Origin: Hymenobacter siberiensis
GTDB taxonomy: Bacteria > Bacteroidota > Bacteroidia > Cytophagales > Hymenobacteraceae
Length of the DNA stretch: 64,000 nucleotides
NCBI RefSeq assembly: GCF_018967865.2
Contig: NZ_JAHLZY020000001.1
Location: 1,736,001 to 1,800,000, forward strand
Reading direction: 5' to 3'
The position numbers were made by a program, and so were the translations under genes. Below the pieces are notes generated by a model that saw only the letters and a program-made list of their open reading frames with translations, was not told the DNA's origin and did not search any database. Shown here in pieces: positions 32,887 through 40,573 of the stretch (position 1 is its first letter; every line of letters begins with the position of its first letter).

Positions 32887-34827
32887 ATGAAATCAACTCT
32901 TCTATTTGCCCTGATGCTTGGCGCGACGGCGGCCATCCCGGCGCTTGCCCAGCAGCCCGGCCCCGCGTACCCGGTATGGTCCGAGGTCGAAAAGGCCCGC
33001 TATGCTACTGTGATGGCCGATACGGCCTATATTCAGCAGCACTACAAAAAGACGGAGCACCAGGTGGCCATGCGCGATGGCGTGAAGCTCTATACCATCG
33101 TGTACGCGCCCAGCGATGCCGACAAGGTGCGCTACCCCGTCATGCTCAACCGCACGCCCTACGCCATCGGGCCCTACAAGTCGGCTAGCATGAAAAAGAG
33201 CTTGGGGCCGAGCAGCGAGATGATGCACGAGGGCTACGTCTTTGTGTATCAGGACGTGCGCGGGCGCTACATGAGCGAAGGCACCTTCGTGGATGTGCGC
33301 CCCGAAAAGGAAGTGCACAAGGGCAAAACCGACATTGACGAGGGCACCGACACCTTCGACACCATCGAGTGGCTGCTCAAGAACAAGCAGGCGCCCAAAA
33401 GCAACGGCCGCGTGGGCCAGTGGGGCATCAGCTACCCCGGCTACTACACTGCCACCGGCCTGCTGGCCCGGCACCCGGCCCTGAAAGCCGCCTCGCCCCA
33501 GGCCCCCATCGCCGACTGGTTCTGGGACGATTTCCACCACAACGGCGCGTTCTTTCTGCCCCACGCGTTCAACTTCCTGGCCAGTTTCGGCCTGCCCCGG
33601 CCCGAGCCCACGCCCACCGGCAACCCCGGCTTCCAGCACGGCACCCCCGATGGCTACGACTTCTTCATGAAGATGGGCCCGCTGAAAAACGCCGATGCCC
33701 GCTACTACAAGGGCCAGGTCGCGTTCTGGAACGAGATGATGCAGCACCCGAATTACGACGAGTACTGGCAGGCCCGCGACCTGCGGCCGCACCTCAAAAA
33801 CCTGCAAAAAGGCACCGCCGTGCTCACCGTGGGCGGCTTCAACGATGCCGAGGACCTGTTCGGCGCGCTCAATATCTACAAGAGCATTGAGAAGCAAAAC
33901 CCGGGCATGCGCAACGGCCTTGTGATGGGCCCCTGGGTGCACGGCGGCTGGGCGCGCGGCTCGGGCGAGATAGTGGGTAATGTGGCCTACGGGGCTGCGC
34001 CGTCCATCTATTATCAGCAGAACATCGAAGCCCCGTTCTTCAAATCCTACCTGAAGGATGGCCAGACGGCCAACCTGCCCGAAGCCACCGTGTTCGAAAG
34101 CGGCACCAACCAGTGGCGCACCTTCGATGCCTGGCCGCCCCGGCAGACGCAGGAAAAAACGCTCTACTTCCAGCCGGGCGGCAAAATCGGTTTTGAGCAG
34201 CCCGCCGCCGGCTCCGAGTTCGACCAGTTCCTGAGCGACCCGGCCCACCCCGTGCCCTTCACCGAAGCTACCAACGTGGGCATGACCCGCGAGTACATGA
34301 CCGACGACCAGCGCTTCGCCAGCCGCCGCCCCGACGTGCTCACCTACCAGACCGATGTACTCACCGCGCCGCTCACCTTGGCCGGCCCCATCCAGGCGCT
34401 GCTACAAGTGGCCACCACCGGCTCCGATGCCGACTGGGTCGTGAAAATCATCGACGTGTACCCCGACAACACCCCCGACAACCCGCGCCTGAACCCCAAC
34501 GTGCACCTCGGCGGCTACCAGCAAATGGTGCGCTCCGAAGTAATGCGCGGCCGCTTCCGCAACAGCTTCAGTAAGCCCGAGCCCTTCACGCCCGGCCAGG
34601 TCACCGCCGTGCCCTTCACCGTGCAGGACCTCATGCACACTTTCCAGCCCGGCCACCGGCTGATGGTGCAGGTGCAAAGCACCTGGTTTCCGCTCGTCGA
34701 CCGCAACCCGCAGAAATACATCGATAATATCTACAACGCTGAAGAAGCTGATTTCCAGGTTGCCACGCACCAGTTGTACCACTCGCCCGCCCACGCCTCG
34801 CAGCTGGTGGTGAAGGTGCTGCCCTAG
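32887..34827 (+). CDS. CocE/NonD-family serine hydrolase
   Basis: A 646-residue secreted alpha/beta hydrolase with signal peptide MKSTLLFALMLGATAAIPALAQ. The N-terminal X-Pro dipeptidyl-peptidase-like domain has the nucleophile Ser182 in GISYPG. The upstream segments HQVAMRDGVKLYTIVYAP and VFVYQDVRGRYMSEG are characteristic of the CocE/alpha-amino-acid ester hydrolase group, as is the jelly-roll C-terminal domain (LTAPLTLAGPIQALLQVATTG, PGHRLMVQVQSTWFP). Members cleave acyl esters or beta-lactam-type amides with an alpha-amino group; a periplasmic peptidase-like role is equally possible. Length is normal. Confidence 0.9.
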   Translation: MKSTLLFALMLGATAAIPALAQQPGPAYPVWSEVEKARYATVMADTAYIQQHYKKTEHQVAMRDGVKLYTIVYAPSDADKVRYPVMLNRTPYAIGPYKSASMKKSLGPSSEMMHEGYVFVYQDVRGRYMSEGTFVDVRPEKEVHKGKTDIDEGTDTFDTIEWLLKNKQAPKSNGRVGQWGISYPGYYTATGLLARHPALKAASPQAPIADWFWDDFHHNGAFFLPHAFNFLASFGLPRPEPTPTGNPGFQHGTPDGYDFFMKMGPLKNADARYYKGQVAFWNEMMQHPNYDEYWQARDLRPHLKNLQKGTAVLTVGGFNDAEDLFGALNIYKSIEKQNPGMRNGLVMGPWVHGGWARGSGEIVGNVAYGAAPSIYYQQNIEAPFFKSYLKDGQTANLPEATVFESGTNQWRTFDAWPPRQTQEKTLYFQPGGKIGFEQPAAGSEFDQFLSDPAHPVPFTEATNVGMTREYMTDDQRFASRRPDVLTYQTDVLTAPLTLAGPIQALLQVATTGSDADWVVKIIDVYPDNTPDNPRLNPNVHLGGYQQMVRSEVMRGRFRNSFSKPEPFTPGQVTAVPFTVQDLMHTFQPGHRLMVQVQSTWFPLVDRNPQKYIDNIYNAEEADFQVATHQLYHSPAHASQLVVKVLP

Positions 34828-34887
34828 CGGTACAACGGCCCGAGTCCCTCACGAAGCCAGCACGCGCCGCCAGGGGAGGAGGCAATA

Positions 34888-34995
34888 CATTGCGCCGGTC
34901 AGACCGCCTAGGGCGGTCAGACCGGTTGAAGTGGGCACGATATCGCAACAACGACAACCGGTCAGACTGCCTAGGGCGGTCAGACCGGCGCAATG
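34888..34995. repeat. nested inverted repeat, CATTGCGCCGGTCAGACC
   Basis: Arms of 40 bp (34888-34927 and 34956-34995) pair with one mismatch. Each arm is itself nearly palindromic (GGTCAGACCGCC TAGG GCGGTCAGACC), so the DNA can fold either as one long hairpin or as two separate ones. It follows the hydrolase gene. Confidence 0.85.
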
Positions 34996-35008
34996 ACCCC
35001 AGGTTTGG

Positions 35009-35043
35009 AAAAGCCCGATTCCGCATGGAATCGGGCTTTTTGC
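35009..35043 (+). terminator. rho-independent-type terminator
   Basis: Stem AAAAGCCCGATTCC with GGAATCGGGCTTTTT around a short loop, preceded by A and followed by T residues. It ends the CocE-family gene. Confidence 0.85.
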
Positions 35044-35099
35044 CTTCTATGTAAGCAGGCTACACCCTGCTTTGGGGGAGAAATGAAAGACTTGCACGA

Positions 35100-35224
35100 A
35101 ATCAGCGCTATTGCATAGGCGAAACTCTATGAATTTCAACGATTTGATTTTCAATAATATATAATAATAAATATTTAATGATTATATTAACATAGTAAAT
35201 CAATTTAACCTAACCCCAACTGCT
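35100..35224 (+). promoter_or_regulatory. AT-rich upstream region of the second SDR gene
   Basis: About 125 bases are very AT-rich (for example AATAATATATAATAATAAAT) in an otherwise GC-rich setting and lead directly to the SDR start codon. No full TTG/TAnnTTTG pair stands out, so it is marked only as a likely promoter region. Confidence 0.4.
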
Positions 35225-36016
35225 ATGAACGACCAAACCGCCCTGATTACCGGTGCCTCAAGTGGCATCGGTTTCGAACTGGCCCGTTGTTTTGCCCGCG
35301 ACGATTATCGGGTAGTGCTCGTAGCCCGCCACCTCGCTGAGCTCAAAGAAGCGGCCCGACTGCTGCACCAGGAGTTTGAAGAAGTTGAAATTGTGCTGCT
35401 GCCCTTCGACCTCAGCCACCCCGAAACGCCCGCCCAGCTCTACGCCGAAACCACGGCGCGTGGCCTGCAAATTGACGCGCTGGTTAACGACGCCGGCTTT
35501 GGCGAAACCGGCTACTTCACCGATACCGACCTGACCACCGAGCTCGCCATCATTCAGGTAAACGCGGCGGCCCTCGTGCAGCTTACCAAGCTCTACCTGC
35601 GCGATATGGTGGCCCGCAACGACGGGCGGATTTTGCAGGTCGGCTCGCTGGCTTCCTTCACGCCCAGTCCGTACCAGGCCGTGTATGCCGCCACCAAGGC
35701 CTTTGTGCTCAGCTTCACCGAAGCGGTGCAGCACGAGCTTAAGCAGCAGAAATCGGCCGTGACCATGACCGTGCTCTGCCCGCCCCCCACCGATACCAAC
35801 TTCTTCCAGGTTGCGCACGCCGAAAACACCCGCGCTGCCAACCACACCGTATCGGCACGCACCGTGGCCGAAGAGGGCTACGACGCTTTAATGGAAGGCG
35901 ACGCTCGCAGCCTGCCCACCATGAGCGCCAAAGTCAACTTCTTCACCAGCCTCGTGCTTCCCGATTCCATGCTGGCTACCATCATGAACAACCAGCTGCA
36001 TGCGGCGGAGAAATAG
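35225..36016 (+). CDS. short-chain dehydrogenase/reductase (SDR)
   Basis: A 263-residue classical SDR of the DltE/YqjQ-like kind. The NAD(P) motif ITGASSGIG is at residues 8-16; the usual NNAG is NDAG here (LVNDAGFGETG); the active-site Ser is in VGSLASFTP, and YAATK carries Tyr154 and Lys158. The second half has the CPPPTDTNF segment. Substrate unknown. It is distinct from the SDR at 14811-15620 (low similarity outside motifs) and is a single-gene unit with its own AT-rich leader and terminator. Confidence 0.9.
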   Translation: MNDQTALITGASSGIGFELARCFARDDYRVVLVARHLAELKEAARLLHQEFEEVEIVLLPFDLSHPETPAQLYAETTARGLQIDALVNDAGFGETGYFTDTDLTTELAIIQVNAAALVQLTKLYLRDMVARNDGRILQVGSLASFTPSPYQAVYAATKAFVLSFTEAVQHELKQQKSAVTMTVLCPPPTDTNFFQVAHAENTRAANHTVSARTVAEEGYDALMEGDARSLPTMSAKVNFFTSLVLPDSMLATIMNNQLHAAEK

Positions 36017-36023
36017 AAAAAAA

Positions 36024-36053
36024 GAAGGCCGCAGCACCAGTGCTGCGGCCTTC
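36024..36053 (+). terminator. terminator between SDR and DUF2911 genes
   Basis: Perfect 14-bp stem GAAGGCCGCAGCAC around CA. A runs on the left and TTCC on the right make it more effective leftward, where it would also serve the converging DUF2911 gene. A 20-base palindrome GCAACTTTCGCGAAAGTTGC lies close by at 36080-36099. Confidence 0.7.
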
Positions 36054-36132
36054 CATGGCTCGCTGATAGTCGGGTGGCTGCAACTTTCGCGAAAGTTGCT
36101 CCCTTGCCCTAATCAGGGTGCGGAGGGGATGC

Positions 36133-37017
36133 TTACTTACCCATTTTCTTCGCCTCTGCCATCAAATCCTCATTCATCTTCACGTACTCGCCGTTGGGCG
36201 GCGTGGCGGCCAGCGCGGCTTTCTTCGAAGCCTCAGCGGCTTTCGTAGCGCCGGCGTAGTCCTTCATTTTCAGGTGAATTTTGGCTTCCGTGTTCAGGTT
36301 CCAGAACTTGGTGGGCTCGGCGGCGTTGGCTTTTTCCATCCAGGTCAGGGCCTGCTTCAGGTCCTTGTTGTTTTCGTAGTAGTACACGGCAGCGGCGGCG
36401 AGGTCCGTCGAGGCGGGGTTGTCGTTTTTAGTGACTTTCTCCTCAATCTGGGCCATCACTTTGCTTTCTACGTCGGCCATTACCTTGAACTTGGCCCCGG
36501 TCATTTCCCACTCCATAGCCACGTTGGTAGTGGCGGGGGTGAGGTCGGTGAAGTTGATGGTGAACGTTTCAACCTTGCTGCCCAGCTTGTAGGGCTTGAT
36601 GGTGAAGCGGGCCACATCCTGGTCGTCCTTAAAGCCGTCCACGTCGGCGCCCAGCTTGGTGTTTTTGTTGAGCACCACCATCCATTCGGTCTTGTTCGGG
36701 ATGGTGTAGATGCCGTATTCGCCGGCCGCCACCTTCTTGCCCTCAATCGTCACATCATCCGAGAACTTGATGCTGGTAGTGGCATTTGCGCCCGTGCGCC
36801 AGCGCTTGCCAAACAGCACCACTGTGCCGAAAATTTGCCGAGCCTTCACGCCCGGCCGCGAGTAGGTGATGGTGATATCCGTGAGGCCCACGCGCTGCGA
36901 AACGGTGCTTTGGGGGCTGGCAGCGGGCGTCTTGATTTGGGCGTAGGCGGCCGGGGCGGCCAGCAGGGTAGCAGCCGCTGCAACAGCGACGGAGAAACTT
37001 GCGAAGTGCTTGCTCAT
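36133..37017 (-). CDS. DUF2911-domain exported protein
   Basis: A 294-residue protein with signal peptide MSKHFASFSVAVAAAATLLA to AYAQ. The DUF2911 domain covers about residues 30-165: VSQRVGLTDITITYSRPGVKAR, LFGKRWRTGANATTSIKFSDD, and AAGEYGIYTIPNKTEWMVVLNKN. The C-terminal 110 residues are helical and TPR-like (AAAAVYYYENNKDLKQALTW, NTEAKIHLKMKDYAGATKAA). Function is unknown; the protein is common in Bacteroidota and probably periplasmic. The start at 37017 gives the signal peptide; the longer frame to 37170 overlaps the broken toxin gene and is rejected. Confidence 0.85.
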   Translation of the reverse strand: MSKHFASFSVAVAAAATLLAAPAAYAQIKTPAASPQSTVSQRVGLTDITITYSRPGVKARQIFGTVVLFGKRWRTGANATTSIKFSDDVTIEGKKVAAGEYGIYTIPNKTEWMVVLNKNTKLGADVDGFKDDQDVARFTIKPYKLGSKVETFTINFTDLTPATTNVAMEWEMTGAKFKVMADVESKVMAQIEEKVTKNDNPASTDLAAAAVYYYENNKDLKQALTWMEKANAAEPTKFWNLNTEAKIHLKMKDYAGATKAAEASKKAALAATPPNGEYVKMNEDLMAEAKKMGK

Positions 37018-37066
37018 CAGTAAGGAGAGAGTGAGGGAGAGTTGTTGAAGGGCTAAAAATACGAAA

Positions 37067-37085
37067 CCCGCGCTTGGGGCGCGGG
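37067..37085. terminator. weak hairpin upstream of the DUF2911 gene
   Basis: Perfect 7-bp arms CCCGCGC and GCGCGGG around TTGGG. On the minus strand TTTCG follows, so it could end transcription from the toxin-antitoxin locus. The same CCCGCGCTTGGGG word forms the centre of the long palindrome at 37818-37932. Confidence 0.45.
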
Positions 37086-37111
37086 CTTTGGGGGATTCGC
37101 AACCTGCATTA

Positions 37112-37586
37112 TTACGTAGCCCTGATAATAATTGGCCCCGGCGGCAGGTTGCCCGCTGCCAGCAGCACATTAATTTGAGCAGAGAGCTTCGTTAGTTCGG
37201 CGTAGGTATTGGAGTTGTTTAGAAAGTCACAAAAGGTACTCAAACGGTCATGCAGAGCGCAGCATCTTGCTCGCCTCGTTGAACGGGCCTGACGATGCGA
37301 GCAAGATGCTTCGCTGCGCGCTGCATGACCGTTCGGGGACTTTCTAAACAGCTTCATTGATAGGCGCATTCAATAAACCTTATTCGGATTGATTAGGGAT
37401 TTTCGCGGGCGGGTGCAGGTTTTTATCAAACGTCAGCAGGGCATGGAAACCATCGGCCAGCATCAGTTCCAGCAGTTCGCCATCCTTGGTGCCATTCCAC
37501 TGTTTCTACCACACTGTATATACTTCATGGGTGTGAAAATCCGACTTCAGGCGCTTCGGTAGGTTTTCATCAAGCAGCAGCCGCAT
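37112..37586 (-). pseudogene. DUF5615 PIN-like toxin, interrupted by a MITE and a nonsense codon
   Basis: Translation from the ATG at 37586 gives MRLLLDENLPKRLKSDFHTHEVYTVW, then an in-frame TAG, then KQWNGTKDGELLELMLADGF and HALLTFDKNL. This is the DUF5615 (PIN-like RNase) pattern. The 145-bp MITE at 37211-37355 splits the rest: LNAPIN lies before it and NTYAELTKLSAQINVLLAAG to the stop at 37112 after it, with AAT (the Asn codon) repeated on both sides. Removing the element and one AAT restores LNAPINTYAELTKL. The start overlaps the end of the DUF433 gene by 17 bases, as in a coupled antitoxin-toxin pair. Confidence 0.88.
37211..37355. mobile_element. MITE-like inverted-repeat element, copy 2 (145 bp)
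   Basis: The ends are GGAGTTGTTTAGAAAGTC and GACTTTCTAAACAGCTTC, the same 18-bp terminal repeats as at 1169-1257 but in reverse orientation. ATT flanks both ends (37208-37210 and 37356-37358). The centre is longer than in copy 1 and forms a GCATCTTGCTCGC hairpin. It sits inside the DUF5615 toxin gene, which proves insertion into coding DNA. Confidence 0.9.
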
Positions 37587-37809
37587 ATAGTTGGGCTACA
37601 TTGGCGGAGGTAAGCAATTTGGTTGCGGTTTCGAGCAGCGCAATGGCCTGCGCTTTGGAAACACTCGGAAAGTCATCCAGAAACTCGTCCAGCGAAACGC
37701 CCGCCTCCAAATGGTCAAACAGCGTTTCGATGGGCACGCGGGTACCGGCAAAAACGGGCTGACCGCCGAGGATTTCGGGGTCAATGGTGATGATGGCGTG
37801 AAGGTCCAT
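37570..37809 (-). CDS. DUF433 family antitoxin
   Basis: A 79-residue protein of the DUF433 family: ITIDPEILGGQPVFAGTRVPIETLFDHLEAG, then VSLDEFLDDFPSVSKAQAIALLE. DUF433 proteins are helix-turn-helix antitoxins paired with PIN-like DUF5615 toxins; they bind their own promoter and neutralise the toxin. Here the toxin gene directly downstream is destroyed, so this copy is an orphan. It may persist as a repressor or as a relic. The frame is intact. Confidence 0.88.
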   Translation of the reverse strand: MDLHAIITIDPEILGGQPVFAGTRVPIETLFDHLEAGVSLDEFLDDFPSVSKAQAIALLETATKLLTSANVAQLYAAAA

Positions 37810-37817
37810 TGGAGAAT

Positions 37818-37932
37818 GTGCAAGAGCTTAAAATGAAGCAATAGCCATTCTTCCATGCCACGAAACCCGCGCTTGGGGCACGGGTTTCGTGGCATGGAAG
37901 AATGGCTATTGCTTCATTTTAAGCTCTTGCAC
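37818..37932. repeat. 52-bp perfect palindrome duplicating a gene end
   Basis: The arms 37818-37869 and 37881-37932 are perfectly complementary over 52 bp around an 11-base loop. The right arm contains the last eight codons and stop of the leftward Coa1-like gene (VQELKMKQ then TAG); the left arm therefore carries an inverted copy of that gene end. The centre has CCCGCGCTTGGGG. It also serves as a potential terminator for the Coa1-like gene, and lies directly upstream of the DUF433 start. Confidence 0.92.
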
Positions 37933-38478
37933 CATCCAGTTTCCATCTTGCTTAATTAGCCTCGACTCAGCGTCGAAATTGCCTTTTGCGCCAATAATTG
38001 TGAAGAATAATTCGGCGCTTCCATCATCATTATGCATTCTAATATTTCCGCCAATTAAAGGAGAATAATACTTTATTCTTCCAGTATTTGAAAGGATACT
38101 ACTGTTTGTTTCACAGTATTGTTGGGTTGCTATAAATGCATCTGAATTGCCAAAAATGCCAAACCCTAAGAATGAAATTCCTATCCAGAAAAGGGTAATA
38201 AGAGTCCAGAATTGTAGTAAATGACTAAATAGGAAACCTATCCCAAAGAATGGGTTTTTCGTCATGCCGCTGATAACCATACTAATAGTGTGCCCTATTC
38301 TGGGGTAATGTCCTCTGGTTTTATAATAATGCAGGACCCAACCAAATATTCCGACAACTATCAGAATAGGTGCAATAACTAGTCCAACGGTGGAGTAGGG
38401 TTGTAAGCCTGATTCTTCACAAAAAAATGAAGCGTACCAGAAAAAGCAACCAAAAGCAATGAGCCACTTATGTTTCAA
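37906..38478 (-). CDS. Coa1-like membrane protein, AT-rich
   Basis: A 190-residue membrane protein. Hydrophobic segments lie near residues 5-20, 28-50, 66-85 and 87-110. The C-terminal soluble region has QQYCETNSSILSNTGRIKYY, GGNIRMHNDDGSAELFFTII and GAKGNFDAESRLIKQDGNW. This pattern resembles the Coa1 (cytochrome oxidase assembly factor 1-like) domain found in small Bacteroidota proteins, but the match is from memory and moderate. The gene is strongly AT-rich against its neighbours, suggesting recent acquisition. Its last codons lie in the arm of a long palindrome. Confidence 0.6.
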   Translation of the reverse strand: MKHKWLIAFGCFFWYASFFCEESGLQPYSTVGLVIAPILIVVGIFGWVLHYYKTRGHYPRIGHTISMVISGMTKNPFFGIGFLFSHLLQFWTLITLFWIGISFLGFGIFGNSDAFIATQQYCETNSSILSNTGRIKYYSPLIGGNIRMHNDDGSAELFFTIIGAKGNFDAESRLIKQDGNWMVQELKMKQ

Positions 38479-38516
38479 GAGCTTTACTATTAAATTCTCA
38501 ATAGCAATGAAAAACC

Positions 38517-40361
38517 CTACGTCAGCTCAAACTGCAGGCGCAGCAGGTTCGCATACAGCCCGCCTTCGCGCTCGCTCAACTCCTCGTGGGTGCCGGCCTC
38601 TACGATTCGGCCACCGTCAATCACCAGGATTTTATCAACCTTCCGGATGGTGGAGAGGCGGTGGGCGATGATGAGGCTGGTGCGGTGCTCCATTAGCTCA
38701 TCGAGGGCGCCCTGCACCAGCTTTTCGCTTTCGCTGTCGAGGGAGGAGGTGGCTTCGTCCAGGATGAGGATGGCAGGGTTTTTCAGGATGGCGCGGGCAA
38801 TGGCCACGCGCTGGCGCTGCCCGCCCGAAAGCTTGATGCCGCGGTCGCCCACCATCGTATCGAGCGCCTCGGGGAAGGCTTGGATGAACTGCCAGGCGTT
38901 GGCCCGCTGGGCCGATTCAATGATTTCGGCATCACTCGCGCCGGGCTTGCCGTAGGCGATGTTCTCGCGGATGGTGCCACCGAAGAGCAGTGTTTCCTGC
39001 GGCACAATGCCGATGTGGCGGCGCAGGCTGGTGAGGTCGTAGTCCTGCACGTCGTGGCCGTCCACGATGATGCGGCCGCCGCTGAGCGGGTAAAACTGCA
39101 TCAGCAGGCCCGCAATGGTGCTTTTGCCCGCGCCGCTGGGGCCTACGAGGGCAATTTTCTCGCCCGCCGCGATGTGGAAGTTGATGTCCTTGAGCACCGC
39201 GATATCGGGCCGGGTGGGGTAGCGGAAAGCTACGTGCTCGTAGCGAATATCGCCCTGAATGCGGGCCGGCACCAGCCCCCGGGCCGGCTCAATGTGGGTG
39301 GGCTCGGGCGTTTCATCCAGAATTTCGAGGATGCGCTCCGATGCGCCCAGCGTACTCTGCACCTTGCCGTACATCTCGCCCAGACCGGCGATGGACGCGC
39401 CGATGAAGGCTGTGTAAAGCAGAAACGTAAGTAGCTGGCTTACTTCAAGATGGTCAGGGCCGGGGTTGTACACCAGCGTGGCAGCGCGCCACAGAATGAG
39501 GATGATGCCGCCGGTGAGGCCAATGATGACGAACGACACGAAGCCACCCCGGAACAGATTGCTGCGCAGCGCCGCCGCCACCACGCGGTCGAGCGCCGAG
39601 CCGTAGCGCTGGGCCTCAAACTGCTCGTTGGTAAAGGCTTTCACCGAGTTGATGGCCTGCAGGGTTTCCTCCACAATGGTGTTGGTGGTGGCCAGCTCCT
39701 GCTGCGTATTGCGGGCCAGCGTGCGGATTTTGCGCCCAAACAGCCCCGCCGCCAGGATGATGGGCGGAAACGTGAGCAACATGAACAGCGAGAGCTTCAC
39801 CGACACCACCATGATGGCCGTGATACCAATAACGAGCGTAAAAATCTGGCGGAACAGCTCGGCGAGCGTCAGCGAAAACGTGTCCTGAATCTGGCCTACA
39901 TCGGAAGTAATGCGCGAGGTGATGGCGCCCACGCGGTTCTGCTCGAAGAAGGGGATGGGCAGCTGCACGAATTTGGCGTAGAGCGCTTTGCGGATGTCGC
40001 GCACCGTGAACTCGCTCACCTGCGTGAAGAACCAGATGCGCCCAAATGAGAAAAAGCCCTGAAATACGATAATCGCAAACAGCAGCATGGCAATCCGGTC
40101 GATGCCCAGCTCGATGCCATTGGGCAGGATAACGGGCTTGTGGTTGGCTGCGTCGATGAGCTTGCCGGCCAGAAACGGAAACGCCATGAAGGTGCTGCTG
40201 CTGAGCAGCAACATCATCAGGCCCACGGAGAACAGGCCCTTATAAGGCAGCACGTAGCGGAAAATCCGCAGGCTGCGCTTGAGTGATTCCTTGTTTACTT
40301 TCGGTTTGGGCAAGTCGGCGGTTGCGTCGTTGCCGCTGGTGTTGAGTCCACTACGGGCCAT
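38517..40361 (-). CDS. ABC exporter, fused permease and ATPase (MsbA-like)
   Basis: A 614-residue half-transporter. The N-terminal type I ABC exporter domain has six membrane helices (about residues 35-340), and the ATPase domain carries Walker A GPSGAGKST near 406, the signature LSGGQRQR near 509, Walker B ILILDEATSSLDS near 530, and the H-loop IIAHRLST. Two subunits would pair to export a lipid, peptide or drug across the inner membrane. Similarity is to the MsbA/multidrug group; lipid A core flipping is possible. Single-gene unit; a dispersed hairpin lies upstream. Confidence 0.92.
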   Translation of the reverse strand: MARSGLNTSGNDATADLPKPKVNKESLKRSLRIFRYVLPYKGLFSVGLMMLLLSSSTFMAFPFLAGKLIDAANHKPVILPNGIELGIDRIAMLLFAIIVFQGFFSFGRIWFFTQVSEFTVRDIRKALYAKFVQLPIPFFEQNRVGAITSRITSDVGQIQDTFSLTLAELFRQIFTLVIGITAIMVVSVKLSLFMLLTFPPIILAAGLFGRKIRTLARNTQQELATTNTIVEETLQAINSVKAFTNEQFEAQRYGSALDRVVAAALRSNLFRGGFVSFVIIGLTGGIILILWRAATLVYNPGPDHLEVSQLLTFLLYTAFIGASIAGLGEMYGKVQSTLGASERILEILDETPEPTHIEPARGLVPARIQGDIRYEHVAFRYPTRPDIAVLKDINFHIAAGEKIALVGPSGAGKSTIAGLLMQFYPLSGGRIIVDGHDVQDYDLTSLRRHIGIVPQETLLFGGTIRENIAYGKPGASDAEIIESAQRANAWQFIQAFPEALDTMVGDRGIKLSGGQRQRVAIARAILKNPAILILDEATSSLDSESEKLVQGALDELMEHRTSLIIAHRLSTIRKVDKILVIDGGRIVEAGTHEELSEREGGLYANLLRLQFELT

Positions 40362-40452
40362 CGGGTCTTATCTAATTCTGCTAATTATAACGCGGCAATT
40401 TCGGTCGCCGGGCATGAGGCGCGGGTGAAGCGCCCCTTGAAAGTCACGCTAG

Positions 40453-40568
40453 AACGTCATGCCGAGCGCAGCCGAGGCATCTCGCGTGCCATCACTAATC
40501 AATAACGCTTTCACGATTGAATTACTTCCTCACGCGAGATGCCTCGGCTGCGCTCGGCATGACGTTCA
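40453..40568. repeat. dispersed hairpin repeat, GAACGTCATGCCGAGCGCAG family
   Basis: Perfect 37-bp arms (40453-40489 and 40532-40568) around a 42-base AT-richer loop. The arm sequence is closely related to that at 3895-3990 (GAACGTCATGC.GAGCGCAGCCGA.GCATCTC). It lies between the start of the ABC exporter and the end of the TonB-domain gene. Confidence 0.88.
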
Positions 40569-40573
40569 TTTAC

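Noticed and set aside
37112..37369. 85-codon minus-strand open frame as a gene of its own
   Set aside because: Its first half is MITE sequence and its second half the severed C-terminus of the DUF5615 toxin; it is a chance fusion.
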